Positions 26,495 to 34,998 of a stretch of DNA of 46,763 bases are shown here, piece after piece (within the stretch, counting starts at the first letter, position 1; every line of letters begins with the position of its first letter). This DNA is from Pseudomonadota bacterium (GTDB lineage: Bacteria; Desulfobacterota; Desulfovibrionia; Desulfovibrionales; Desulfovibrionaceae), in NCBI GenBank assembly GCA_023403845.1, contig JAEYDL010000010.1, forward strand, positions 1 through 46,763, given 5' to 3'. Both the position numbers and the translations under genes were made by a program. Below the pieces are notes generated by a model that was not told the origin of the DNA, searched no databases, and saw nothing but the letters and a program-made list of their open reading frames with translations.

Positions 26495-27739
26495 CTACAG
26501 ACAATACAGAACGGAATCCAGTAACAGCATGGCGCCGTTCACAAGATCCTCGTTCCCGGTGTGCTCTGCAGGACTGTGGCTCACTCCACCGGCGCTGGGA
26601 ACAAAAATCATGGCCACTCTGGCGATGCGGGCCATCATCTGCGCGTCATGCCCCGCGCCTGACGTCATGCGCCTCCGGGAAAAACCCCGCCTTCCAGCCA
26701 GCTCATCCACCATGCCGACCAGTCCGGCGTCAAAAGGCACAGGAGCAAACCGGACAAGCCGTTCCGAGGCGACCTCCACTCCGGCCCTGCCGGCCGCATC
26801 GTCAAGAAGCGCCTTCAGGCGCTTTTCGGCCTCCTGCAGACGCTCCTCGTCCGGATCACGAAGATCCACGGTCAATTCCGCCCGGGAGGGAATCACATTG
26901 ATCAGCCCGGGTTCGAAACGGATGTTCCCCACAGTCCCCACCGTCGTTTTCAACGATTCGGCGATGTCCCTTACACCGGCAAGCACCAGTCCTGCGGCAT
27001 AACCGGCGTCACGACGCATCCATGTCGGCGTGGTTCCCGCATGGTTTGCCGCACCGGAAAAGACCACCCGAGTCCAGGAAATACCCTGTACGCCTTCCAC
27101 CACACCGATCTGCCTGCTCTCATGTTCCAGAACGGGACCTTGCTCCACATGCAGCTCAAAATATTCACGGGGACGCAAAGCGCCCGGTTCCATGTCCCCC
27201 GCGTAGCCGATGCGCTTCAGCTCTTCACCAAGCCGCACCCCGTCGATGGACACCCTGTTCAGCGCCTCGGACAGCGGGAACCCTCCAGCTGCGACCAGAG
27301 AACCGAGCATGTCGGGCTGAAAGCGAACTCCTTCCTCGTTGGTGAAGGCTCCGACCACGATGGACCGGGGCGGCACGACTCCAGCCCGCCGAAAGGCCCG
27401 GACAACCGCAAGCCCCGCAAGCACGCCGTAAACGCCGTCCAGAGGCCCGGCCATCCCTACCGTATCAATGTGCGATCCGATCATCAGCGGCGCTTCATGC
27501 GCATTGTGCCCTTCCAGAACACCGAACAGATTGCCGATCTTGTCCACATGAACAGCAAGACCAAGCTCCCGCATCCATCCGGCCACCATATCCCGCCCGT
27601 CCTTGTCCGCATCAGTCAGAGCCAGCCGGGTACGTCCCCCCTCGGGACTTTCCCCAACCTTTCCAAGAAGGCGCAGTTGTTCAAGAAGCACACCGGATTC
27701 AAAGGCCGTGCAAACGGCCGTGGTCATGTTCTGATCCAT
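26495..27739 (-). CDS. M20-family Zn-dependent amidohydrolase (allantoate/N-carbamoyl-amino-acid type)
   Basis: A 414-aa metallopeptidase-fold amidohydrolase. Metal-ligand motifs are GSHIDTVGMAGPLDGVYGV, TNEEGVRF, ELHVEQGP and the C-terminal GGVSHSPAEHT. SGAANHAGTTPTWMRRD and SGAGHDAQMMARI are hallmarks of the allantoate amidohydrolase/N-carbamoyl-L-amino-acid hydrolase/beta-ureidopropionase group. It cleaves a ureido or amide bond in nitrogen-compound breakdown; the substrate cannot be chosen from sequence. The start follows ACGAGG. A 90-codon open frame ends directly at its start codon (see findings). No hydantoinase or allantoinase gene is adjacent. Confidence 0.9.
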   Translation of the reverse strand: MDQNMTTAVCTAFESGVLLEQLRLLGKVGESPEGGRTRLALTDADKDGRDMVAGWMRELGLAVHVDKIGNLFGVLEGHNAHEAPLMIGSHIDTVGMAGPLDGVYGVLAGLAVVRAFRRAGVVPPRSIVVGAFTNEEGVRFQPDMLGSLVAAGGFPLSEALNRVSIDGVRLGEELKRIGYAGDMEPGALRPREYFELHVEQGPVLEHESRQIGVVEGVQGISWTRVVFSGAANHAGTTPTWMRRDAGYAAGLVLAGVRDIAESLKTTVGTVGNIRFEPGLINVIPSRAELTVDLRDPDEERLQEAEKRLKALLDDAAGRAGVEVASERLVRFAPVPFDAGLVGMVDELAGRRGFSRRRMTSGAGHDAQMMARIARVAMIFVPSAGGVSHSPAEHTGNEDLVNGAMLLLDSVLYCL

Positions 27740-28230
27740 TCATTCGCCTCGTGGCGTGACGTTCAGCCATCGCCCGTTGAACTGGTTCCCGTACTGGACG
27801 GCAATGTATCCGGAACGAGAGAAAAGCGCCATCCCTTCTCCGGCCCCCTGATGTTCCACACAGATCCGGAAGCCTTCGTCGACGGGTCTTTCAACCTTTT
27901 CTTTCCATGCATGCGGAAAGCCTTTTCCACCTCCCGTACCCCGTATGTGGGAACCTGCCGGCGTGCCCTCAGCATACCCCGCCCTCCAGCAATCATGCAC
28001 ATTTTGGAACAAATAAAAACACTGTTATTTCCATTATGCGCAATTTGCGTAAAAAACGCTTTCTTATGTTTATTATTGTATATAATTGTTCAAAGACTTT
28101 CCAGAAGTCCCATTTCCCTTCAATCCGGCGAAACTCCTTGAGAATACGCTATGGACAACGCCCCGCATCTACCGGCAATTCGCCGCTCTTCCTGATTTAA
28201 CCCAGCATGACTACAGAAATTCTTTCTTGC
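27740..28230. other. Divergent intergenic region, M20 hydrolase/flavoprotein
   Basis: A strongly AT-rich stretch at 28000-28100 contains near-palindrome CGCAA-T-TTGCG (about 28031-28041). No promoter for the M20 gene was identified with confidence. A minus-strand open frame of about 90 codons ends against the M20 start, but its upstream end has no ribosome binding site and the translation matches nothing I know. No other gene is seen. Confidence 0.4.
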
Positions 28231-28247
28231 TGGAATGATCTTTGCTT
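28231..28247 (+). promoter_or_regulatory. Second sigma54-type promoter
   Basis: TGGAAT-N4-TTTGCTT has GG at 28232-28233 and GC at 28244-28245 with exactly 10 nt between. The predicted start site is about 12 bp further on, leaving a leader of about 24 nt before ATG 28281. The -24 half is less perfect than at 9779. No activator gene is adjacent, so an activator would act from elsewhere. Confidence 0.55.
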
Positions 28248-28280
28248 ATCAAGATCCCAGCAAGTCCCAAGGAGGAACTC

Positions 28281-29654
28281 ATGAACCAGCAATTTGATGC
28301 GATTGTGATAGGCAGCGGCCCCGGCGGTATCGCCGCCTCCACCACTCTGGCCGCAGGTGGCAAGAAAGTGGCGGTCATTGAAAGCAGACAATGGGGCGGA
28401 ACCTGCCTGAACCGCGGTTGCATGCCCACCAAAATCATGCTTGGAGCCACTGCGCCCGCGGGTCTTCTGCATTCACACAGGGAACTCGGCGTGCTCGACG
28501 GCGACATTCGCGTGGACTACGCGGCTCTGCACCGGCGGGTGGATGCGTTCATCAAGACCTCGGCGGACATTATCGAAAACAATATGAACGCGCTCAACAT
28601 CACGCGCATTCAGGGTTCCGCTGTCTGCAAGGACAAGGGCACGCTGCTTGTGCACGGTCCGGACGGCGACCTGACGCTCAGTGCGCCCTGCATCGTTCTG
28701 GCTCTGGGCACGGAAAGCGCAGCCTTTCCCGGTCTGACGCCGGACGGAGACGCCGTTCTCGACAGCACCGCCGTTCTGCGGCTTCCCGAGGTTCCTGAAA
28801 GCCTTATCGTGGTCGGCGCCGGCGCCATCGGCATGGAACTCGGAGACTTTTTCGACTCTCTCGGCACCAGGGTCACCATCGTGGAGGCAGCTTCCCAGCT
28901 TGCCCCCACTGAGGATACGGATATTGCCGAGGAGCTCAGGGAACGCGTCATCGCAAGCGGACGGACCTGCCATACCGGCGTCAAGGCCCGCTCGCTGACG
29001 ACCGAAAACGGCAAGGCCGTGCTCACGCTTGAGGACGGCACCGTGCTGACGGCGGAAAAGGCGCTGGTCGCCGTGGGCCGCAAGCCCAACATCACCGAAG
29101 AATTCGCCTGTGAAAAACTGGGCTGCACACGTGACCGGCGCGGCTACATCGTGGTCGACGAACACCTGCAGGCGGCCGAGGGAGTATATGCCGTGGGCGA
29201 CGTCAACGGTCTCACCCTGCTCGCCCATGCCGCCCGGCATCAGGGCGTGTACGTCGCCAGACGGGAACTGGGCAGGACGCAGGCCCCCTATGCCTCGGGT
29301 CCGGTTCCTTCCTGCATTTACGGACGCACCGAAGTCATGCGCGTAGGCAAGACTGCCAAGGAACTGGCCGCCTCCGGCGCGGAAGTGCATGTCTCCCGAA
29401 TGCCGCTGAAAATGAACGGCATCACGCAGGCCAATGGAGATCTTTCCGGTTTCGTCAAGGCGGTCTGGAACGGCAGTTCTCTGGCCGGAATCGCGGCTGT
29501 CGGCAACGGCGTCTCCCATCTGGTGACGGCGGCCCAGCTTCTTGTCGCCGATCAATATACGCCCGAGCGGATGCCTGAACTCATGGTAGCGCATCCGACT
29601 CTGGACGGCGTTCTGCCTCTTGTCATTCAGGCTCCTCGCGAACGTTTTGCCTGA
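28281..29654 (+). CDS. Dihydrolipoamide dehydrogenase-like FAD disulfide oxidoreductase
   Basis: A 457-aa pyridine-nucleotide disulfide reductase. FAD motif GSGPGGIAAS (11-20), redox-active pair in GGTCLNRGCMPTK (Cys42/Cys47), NAD motif VVGAGAIGMELGDFF near residue 175, second FAD motif YAVGDVNGLTLLAHAA, and a dimerisation domain at the C-terminus. Lipoamide dehydrogenases end with HPTLxE, where His and Glu form the catalytic dyad. Here it is HPTLDG (His438, Gly443), so the Glu is missing, although Asp442 is next to it. The ATG follows AAGGAGG. No 2-oxo-acid dehydrogenase or glycine-cleavage genes are nearby. True lipoamide dehydrogenase function is therefore uncertain; another disulfide, persulfide or quinone substrate is possible. 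Confidence 0.88.
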   Translation: MNQQFDAIVIGSGPGGIAASTTLAAGGKKVAVIESRQWGGTCLNRGCMPTKIMLGATAPAGLLHSHRELGVLDGDIRVDYAALHRRVDAFIKTSADIIENNMNALNITRIQGSAVCKDKGTLLVHGPDGDLTLSAPCIVLALGTESAAFPGLTPDGDAVLDSTAVLRLPEVPESLIVVGAGAIGMELGDFFDSLGTRVTIVEAASQLAPTEDTDIAEELRERVIASGRTCHTGVKARSLTTENGKAVLTLEDGTVLTAEKALVAVGRKPNITEEFACEKLGCTRDRRGYIVVDEHLQAAEGVYAVGDVNGLTLLAHAARHQGVYVARRELGRTQAPYASGPVPSCIYGRTEVMRVGKTAKELAASGAEVHVSRMPLKMNGITQANGDLSGFVKAVWNGSSLAGIAAVGNGVSHLVTAAQLLVADQYTPERMPELMVAHPTLDGVLPLVIQAPRERFA

Positions 29655-29666
29655 TCCGCGTCTCTT

Positions 29667-29695
29667 GTCTCCGGAGGAGCATTTCCTCCGGAGAC
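29667..29695 (+). terminator. Strong hairpin after the flavoprotein gene
   Basis: A 12-bp perfect stem (GTCTCCGGAGGA with its complement) with a 5-nt loop lies 13 bp after the stop codon. No U-tract follows, so it may work with Rho or as an mRNA 3' end. Confidence 0.5.
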
Positions 29696-30348
29696 AGCGG
29701 ATACTTGATCCCCTCCTCTCCTATCTTCCCTCACGAGCGAAAGAGCCTCTGCCCAGCCGAAGCCGTCCGCGGCATTTCTCTTTCCCCCGGAAAAATTCCG
29801 CGCCGATCCTTGCTTCCGTATCCCCGGTCAGGGCCAGCCCCGCCGTCTGCCCATGCGGATGGCCATTCCCGTCCCCGGCCGACTCCATTCCCATCCATGA
29901 ACTTTCCGCGCCTAGCCCCTGAACCGCCTCGGGGAACCAGTTTCTTCCGACCGCAAACAGACCTGCTCCGCATGGACCACACGGGCCGCAAAAAAATCAC
30001 GCTCCTGTACTCCTTCCTTTCCTCACATTTTCTTAACACGAAACGGCGCATTTCTGTACGCACAGGGCTCTTTGCAACCGCCCGAAAACGGATGACAACA
30101 TCCTGTCCTGATTCACAAAAACATAAGCAAATCCTTTTTCTTCCCTTCCCCGAAAATACGAATGGCCTGTGAAACCCGGACGGCGCTTTCGCCCGTCCAT
30201 GCGAAAAAACCGCGTTCCCCCAGACTTCAGCCTGACGCGGTACCCGAATGTGCCGGAAAATGATATTGCTTTTCATGTTTAGGATGGACTATGCTTTCCG
30301 GATCGCCCGACAAGGGCAATCAATACCTATTGCAACAGAGCATGTTCA
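29696..30348. other. 650-bp region without a recognised gene
   Basis: The frames on both strands lack ribosome binding sites and family resemblance. A 6-bp hairpin lies near 30179-30199. TTGCTT-N18-TATGCT (30266-30295) is a fair sigma70-type promoter for the macA operon, whose start codon is 54 bp further on. GGAAAATGATATTGC at 30255-30269 looks like sigma54 but the spacing is 11, not 10. Confidence 0.4.
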
Positions 30349-31554
30349 ATGAAGAAAAAAATACTTGTTCCTCTCGCGATCCTCATCGTCGCCGCAGCGG
30401 CCTGGTTCCTTTTCCGCCCGGATCACGGTTCTGAGATAGCGTATCTGACCGAACCCGTCATCGTGGGCGACATGGTCAAAACCGTCAACGCATCAGGCGA
30501 GGTAGGAGCGGTGCAGCTTGTCAGCGTCGGCGCTCAGGTTTCCGGGCAGATTGAAAAACTGCATGTCAAACTGGGCCAGAAGGTCAAAAAGGGCGATCTG
30601 CTGGCCGAAATAGATTCCGACGCCCAGATCAACCAGCTGGAGACGGACAAGGCGCGCCTGCAGTCCTACGAATCCCAGCTGAAGGCCAGAAAAGTGGCTC
30701 TCAAGATAGCGCAGACCCAGTATAACCGCGAAGTGCAGCTCAAAAGGCGCGACGCGGCCTCCAGGGCAAGTCTCGAAGACGCTGAAAACGCTCTTGCGCT
30801 TGCGCGGGCCGAAGTGGATGAAATCGAATCCCAGATCAAGCAGACGCAAATTTCCGTGAACACGGACGAGGTAAACCTCGGCTACACCCGCATCACCGCA
30901 CCGCTGGACGGGACCGTGGTTTCCGTTCCTGTGGACGAGGGGCAGACCGTCAACGCCAACCAGACGACGCCGACCATCGTGCAGATCGCCGATCTCGACC
31001 AGATGGAAAACAAGATCGAAATCTCCGAAGGAGACATTGCCGTGGTCAAGCCCGGTATGCCCATCGCCTATTCCATCCTTTCCGATCCGGAAACGATCTA
31101 TCACACCACGCTGACGTCCATCGACCCGGGTCTGACCACCCTCACGGACGGCAGCTACAAGACGACCTCATCCTCAGGCGGTCTGTCTTCCTCGTCGTCT
31201 TCCTCGACCACCTCCAATGCCGTGTACTATTACGGCAAGGCGCTCATCGACAACCAGAACGGTCCGCTGCGCATCGGCATGACCACCCAGAACGTCATCA
31301 CCGTAGCCGAAGTCAAACAGGCCGTGCTCGCGCCCGTGGTTTCCGTTCGTTCCAGAGACGGCAGGAAGATCGTCTACATTCTGCTGGATGACGGCACCGT
31401 GGAAGAACGCGAAGTGACCACGGGGCTTTCCGACGGCATCCACACGCAGATTCTTTCCGGACTCAAGGGCGGGGAAGCCGCAATCACGGCGCAGCTCTCC
31501 CAGCAGGAAATAGCCGCCGAAACCCGGCAACGGCATCCGAGGCCGCGTCCATGA
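30349..31554 (+). CDS. macA: MacA-type periplasmic adaptor of tripartite efflux
   Basis: A 401-aa membrane-fusion protein with an N-terminal anchor helix (residues 4-22), a lipoyl half-motif (VGAQVSGQIEKLHVKLGQKVKKGDLLAEID), a helical hairpin rich in Gln/Lys/Glu at about 85-165, the second lipoyl half (LGYTRITAPLDGTVVSVPVDEGQTV) and beta-barrel/membrane-proximal domains. It links the inner-membrane ABC protein MacB to the outer-membrane channel. An unusual Ser/Thr/Gly-rich stretch at about residues 268-291 interrupts the distal domain. The stop overlaps the macB ATG by four bases (ATGA). Typical cargoes are macrolides, heme precursors, siderophores or toxins; none is indicated here. Confidence 0.93.
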   Translation: MKKKILVPLAILIVAAAAWFLFRPDHGSEIAYLTEPVIVGDMVKTVNASGEVGAVQLVSVGAQVSGQIEKLHVKLGQKVKKGDLLAEIDSDAQINQLETDKARLQSYESQLKARKVALKIAQTQYNREVQLKRRDAASRASLEDAENALALARAEVDEIESQIKQTQISVNTDEVNLGYTRITAPLDGTVVSVPVDEGQTVNANQTTPTIVQIADLDQMENKIEISEGDIAVVKPGMPIAYSILSDPETIYHTTLTSIDPGLTTLTDGSYKTTSSSGGLSSSSSSSTTSNAVYYYGKALIDNQNGPLRIGMTTQNVITVAEVKQAVLAPVVSVRSRDGRKIVYILLDDGTVEEREVTTGLSDGIHTQILSGLKGGEAAITAQLSQQEIAAETRQRHPRPRP

Positions 31555-33491
31555 ACATCATTGAGGCAGCGGGCATCAACAAATACTATGGCAGCGGCCA
31601 GAACCGCGTGCATGTGCTCCGGGACGTCACCTTCTCCGTGGAACGGGGAGATTTCGTGGCCATCATCGGCCAGTCCGGATCCGGCAAGTCGACGCTCATG
31701 AACATCATCGGCTGTCTGGACACCCCGTCCTCCGGCGTCTGCCGCATCAACGGCGTGGATATCGACACGCTGGAGCATGATGCGCTGGCGGATCTGCGCG
31801 GACGGCACATTGGATTCATCTTTCAGCGCTACAACCTGCTTTCCACACTGTCCGCCGTGGAAAACGTAGCCCTGCCCTCCGTCTATACGGGAGCCTCGTA
31901 CAGGGAACGCACGACCAGAGCGCGGCGGCTGCTTGAGGATCTGGGGCTGGGCGACCGTCTCGCCAACAAACCCAACGAGCTATCGGGCGGGCAGCAGCAG
32001 CGCGTGAGCATCGCGCGGGCGCTCATGAACGGCGGCGACATCATCCTCGCCGACGAGCCTACCGGCGCGCTCGACTCCAAAAGCGGCGAAACCGTCATGG
32101 AAATTCTGACGGACCTGAACCGGCGCGGGCACACCATCATTGTGGTCACCCATGACAAGAACGTCGCGGCATACGCCAGCCGCATCATCGAAATAAAGGA
32201 CGGTGAAATCATCTCCGACGAGCGTCGGAAGACGCTGCATCCCGCTCCGGAACCTGAAGCCGCGCCTCAAGACCATAATTCCTGGCTTTTTCGCAAGGAT
32301 CAGTTCGTGGAGGCCTTCAAGATGTCCGTACAGGCCATTCTGGCCCACAAGATGCGCTCCATCCTGACCATGCTCGGCATCATCATCGGCATAGCCTCCG
32401 TGGTTTCGGTCGTAGCTCTGGGGAGAGGATCGCAGGAAAAGATCATCGCGAACATCAGCTCCATGGGCACAAACACCATCACTGTCTATCCGGGCAAAGG
32501 CTTTGGAGACATGCGTTCCGAGCGCGTAAAGACGCTTACCGTGGCGGATTCGAACATTCTCGGCAAGCAAAGCTACATCGCCAGCGCCACGCCCAGCTCG
32601 ACGGCCTCGGGAACCCTCGTCTATCGGAACATATCGATCACGGCCCAGCTCAACGGCGTCGGCGAACAGTACTTCGACGTCAAGGGACTGAAGCCGGCGC
32701 AGGGGCGTTTCTTCAACGCGGACGACGTGCGTCGGAATGCCTCCTATGTGGTCATCGACGACAATACGAAGAAAAAGCTCTTCCCGCAGGGAGGCAATCC
32801 CGTGGGTCAGATTCTGTTTTTCAACAAGCAGCCGCTGGAAATCCTCGGTGTGGCCGAAAAGCAGGACAGCGTCTTCGGCCCCACGGACGCACTGAATCTG
32901 TGGGCTCCGTACACCACGGTCATGAACAAGATATCGGGGAAGCGCTATATTTCGTCAGTGGTGGTCAAGGTCAAGGATGACGTCATGCCCCTCATGGCTG
33001 AAAAAAACCTTACCGATCTGCTGACGGCCCGTCACGGTTCAACCGACTTTTTCACCGTCAACACGGACAGCATCAAGAAAACCGTCGAAAGCACCACCGG
33101 AACCATGGCTCTGCTCATTTCCGGCATCGCGCTCATTTCGCTGGTGGTCGGCGGCATCGGCGTCATGAACATCATGCTGGTCTCGGTCACCGAGCGCACG
33201 CGGGAAATCGGCGTCCGCATGGCCATCGGAGCCAAGCAGGGCAACATCATGGAACAGTTTCTGATCGAAGCCGTGCTCATCTGCATCATCGGAGGTCTGC
33301 TCGGGATCGCCGTCTCGCAGATCATCGGCGTGGTCTTCGGACTTTTCGTCACCGACTTCGCCATGTCCTATTCCGCCGGGTCCATGCTGCTGGCCCTTGT
33401 CTGCTCCTCGGCCATCGGCATCATCTTCGGTTTCATGCCCGCCCGCAATGCGTCGCGGCTCAATCCTATCGACGCTCTTTCAAGGGAATGA
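31551..33491 (+). CDS. macB: MacB-type ABC transporter (ATPase-permease fusion)
   Basis: A 646-aa fusion. The nucleotide-binding domain at about residues 1-230 has Walker A GQSGSGKST, signature LSGGQQQR and Walker B DEPTGALD. It is followed by a first membrane helix near 265-290, a large periplasmic domain to about 520, then three C-terminal helices with the family motif GGIGVMNIMLVSVTERTREIG. It works as a mechanotransmitter that drives substrates from the periplasm through the outer-membrane channel. It is co-translated with macA and followed after 3 bp by the channel gene, giving a complete tripartite system in one operon. Confidence 0.95.
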   Translation: MNIIEAAGINKYYGSGQNRVHVLRDVTFSVERGDFVAIIGQSGSGKSTLMNIIGCLDTPSSGVCRINGVDIDTLEHDALADLRGRHIGFIFQRYNLLSTLSAVENVALPSVYTGASYRERTTRARRLLEDLGLGDRLANKPNELSGGQQQRVSIARALMNGGDIILADEPTGALDSKSGETVMEILTDLNRRGHTIIVVTHDKNVAAYASRIIEIKDGEIISDERRKTLHPAPEPEAAPQDHNSWLFRKDQFVEAFKMSVQAILAHKMRSILTMLGIIIGIASVVSVVALGRGSQEKIIANISSMGTNTITVYPGKGFGDMRSERVKTLTVADSNILGKQSYIASATPSSTASGTLVYRNISITAQLNGVGEQYFDVKGLKPAQGRFFNADDVRRNASYVVIDDNTKKKLFPQGGNPVGQILFFNKQPLEILGVAEKQDSVFGPTDALNLWAPYTTVMNKISGKRYISSVVVKVKDDVMPLMAEKNLTDLLTARHGSTDFFTVNTDSIKKTVESTTGTMALLISGIALISLVVGGIGVMNIMLVSVTERTREIGVRMAIGAKQGNIMEQFLIEAVLICIIGGLLGIAVSQIIGVVFGLFVTDFAMSYSAGSMLLALVCSSAIGIIFGFMPARNASRLNPIDALSRE

Positions 33492-33494
33492 TCT

Positions 33495-34853
33495 ATGCGA
33501 CTTCTGTTCACCATCGGGCTGCTTTTCCTCCTTGGGGGATGCGCCAACTATCCTACGGCCTCCTTTACCGCTGATCTCACGCCCGCCGAAGACGTCGCAT
33601 TCAGATACGGTCTGAACCCCGCCTGGTGGGGCGTCTACGCCGACCCCGACCTCGACCGTCTGGTCGCGACGGCTCTGGAGCGCAACGCGGACTATGCCCG
33701 AAGCGCCATCGCCATCAATCGCGCCCTGTACCGGGCCCGTCTGCTCTCCGCCGATCTTGTGCCCTCCTTTTCGGCGGATGCGTCAGCAGGCTCGACCAGG
33801 GCGCTCGACAACGGAAATTCCAGCCGCAGCTACGCCTCCGAATTCGGCGTCAGCTACGAAGTGGACCTCTGGCAAAAGCTGCGCAACGCAGCCGACGCCC
33901 AGGAATGGGAATACAGGGCCACCGTGCTGGACCGGGAAAGCGCCCGTCTCGCGCTGGTCAATAATGTGGTCGACGCCTATTTTGACCTGCGCTATCTGGA
34001 TCAGGCCATCCGCGTAACCGAGGACAGCGTGGAGCGTTACGGTCGCCTGCTGGAGCTTACCCGGGTCCGCTATGAACTCGGCAAGGCGGACTCGGTGGAA
34101 CCGCTCCAGGCCGAACAGTCCCTGATTGCGGCAAGAACCAGCCTTGCGGATCTGCAGACCCGGCGCAAGCAGACGGAACAGACTCTGCGCGATCTGCTCG
34201 ATCTGCGTCCCGCTGACGCCCTTGCCACAGGTTCCGGCGACCTCATGACGGCCAAAACCGCAGAGGTAAACCTGGAGGTCCCCGTAGCCGCCCTTGCCGC
34301 CCGCCCCGACATCCAGGCCAGCGAAGCCCGCCTGCAAAGCGCCTTCAAAACGCTTCAGTCCGACCGGGCAAGCTGGTATCCGAGCATCACCGTCGGGTCC
34401 ACGCTCAGCGCCTCATCCGGGCGCGCTTCCACTCTGTTCGACGTGCCCTTTCTCGCCGGGACCGTGAAGATCAACTTCCCCTTCCTGCAGTGGAACACCA
34501 TCCGCTGGAACATCAAGATCTCGGAAGCCGACTTTGAAGAAGCCAGACTTGATTTTACGGAAAGTGTGACCACGGCTCTGAACGAGGTGGATACGGCCTA
34601 CTATGCGTACAAGAACTCCAGAAGGATTCTGGAACATACCATAGCCAAGCACGAACGGGACGTTCGCATCGGCGACTACTACCAAACCCGGTACATGCTT
34701 GGAGCGGCGGAGCTCAAGGACTATCTCGACGCCCTGAATACGGCGGACTCGTCCATGCTCTCGGCGCTGGAAGCCAAATACACGACCATCCGATACGAAA
34801 ACCAGATATACAAGGCTATGGGCGGGCGCTACGAACCCGTTCGGACGCACTGA
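33495..34853 (+). CDS. Outer-membrane efflux lipoprotein (NodT/OprM type)
   Basis: A 452-aa TolC-family channel with a lipoprotein signal peptide (MRLLFTIGLLFLLGGC, lipobox LGGC, acylated Cys16). Two repeated halves of outer-membrane efflux protein domain follow (NRALYRARLLSADLVPSFSADAS, then RPDIQASEARLQSAFKTLQSDR), with coiled-coil segments rich in Ala, Glu and Arg between. It provides the exit duct for the MacAB pair encoded immediately upstream. A bidirectional terminator follows, shared with the convergent histidine kinase gene. Confidence 0.93.
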   Translation: MRLLFTIGLLFLLGGCANYPTASFTADLTPAEDVAFRYGLNPAWWGVYADPDLDRLVATALERNADYARSAIAINRALYRARLLSADLVPSFSADASAGSTRALDNGNSSRSYASEFGVSYEVDLWQKLRNAADAQEWEYRATVLDRESARLALVNNVVDAYFDLRYLDQAIRVTEDSVERYGRLLELTRVRYELGKADSVEPLQAEQSLIAARTSLADLQTRRKQTEQTLRDLLDLRPADALATGSGDLMTAKTAEVNLEVPVAALAARPDIQASEARLQSAFKTLQSDRASWYPSITVGSTLSASSGRASTLFDVPFLAGTVKINFPFLQWNTIRWNIKISEADFEEARLDFTESVTTALNEVDTAYYAYKNSRRILEHTIAKHERDVRIGDYYQTRYMLGAAELKDYLDALNTADSSMLSALEAKYTTIRYENQIYKAMGGRYEPVRTH

Positions 34854-34876
34854 TCGCATCTTCCAGAACACGGTGA

Positions 34877-34910
34877 AAAGGCCGCGAGGAAAATCCCCGC
34901 GGCCTTTCGC
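34877..34910. terminator. Bidirectional terminator, efflux operon/two-component operon
   Basis: AAAGGCCGCG pairs with CGCGGCCTTT (34898-34907), with inner GG/CC pairs. TTTC follows on plus and CTTTTC on minus. Confidence 0.8.
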
Positions 34911-34998
34911 ATGCCGTCATGATCCCCTTCGGCAACACCGCGTCCGAAAACGTTCCGGGGAACGCGGGAACGCTTCCATCCTCCAGCCAGGTTTCCGT

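Noticed and set aside
30255..30269. Sigma54-like site before macA
   Set aside because: GG and GC are 11 nt apart rather than 10, a spacing sigma54 holds strictly.
29731..30276. 181-codon minus-strand frame between the flavoprotein gene and macA
   Set aside because: Arg/Gly/Pro-rich translation without family resemblance and no ribosome binding site.
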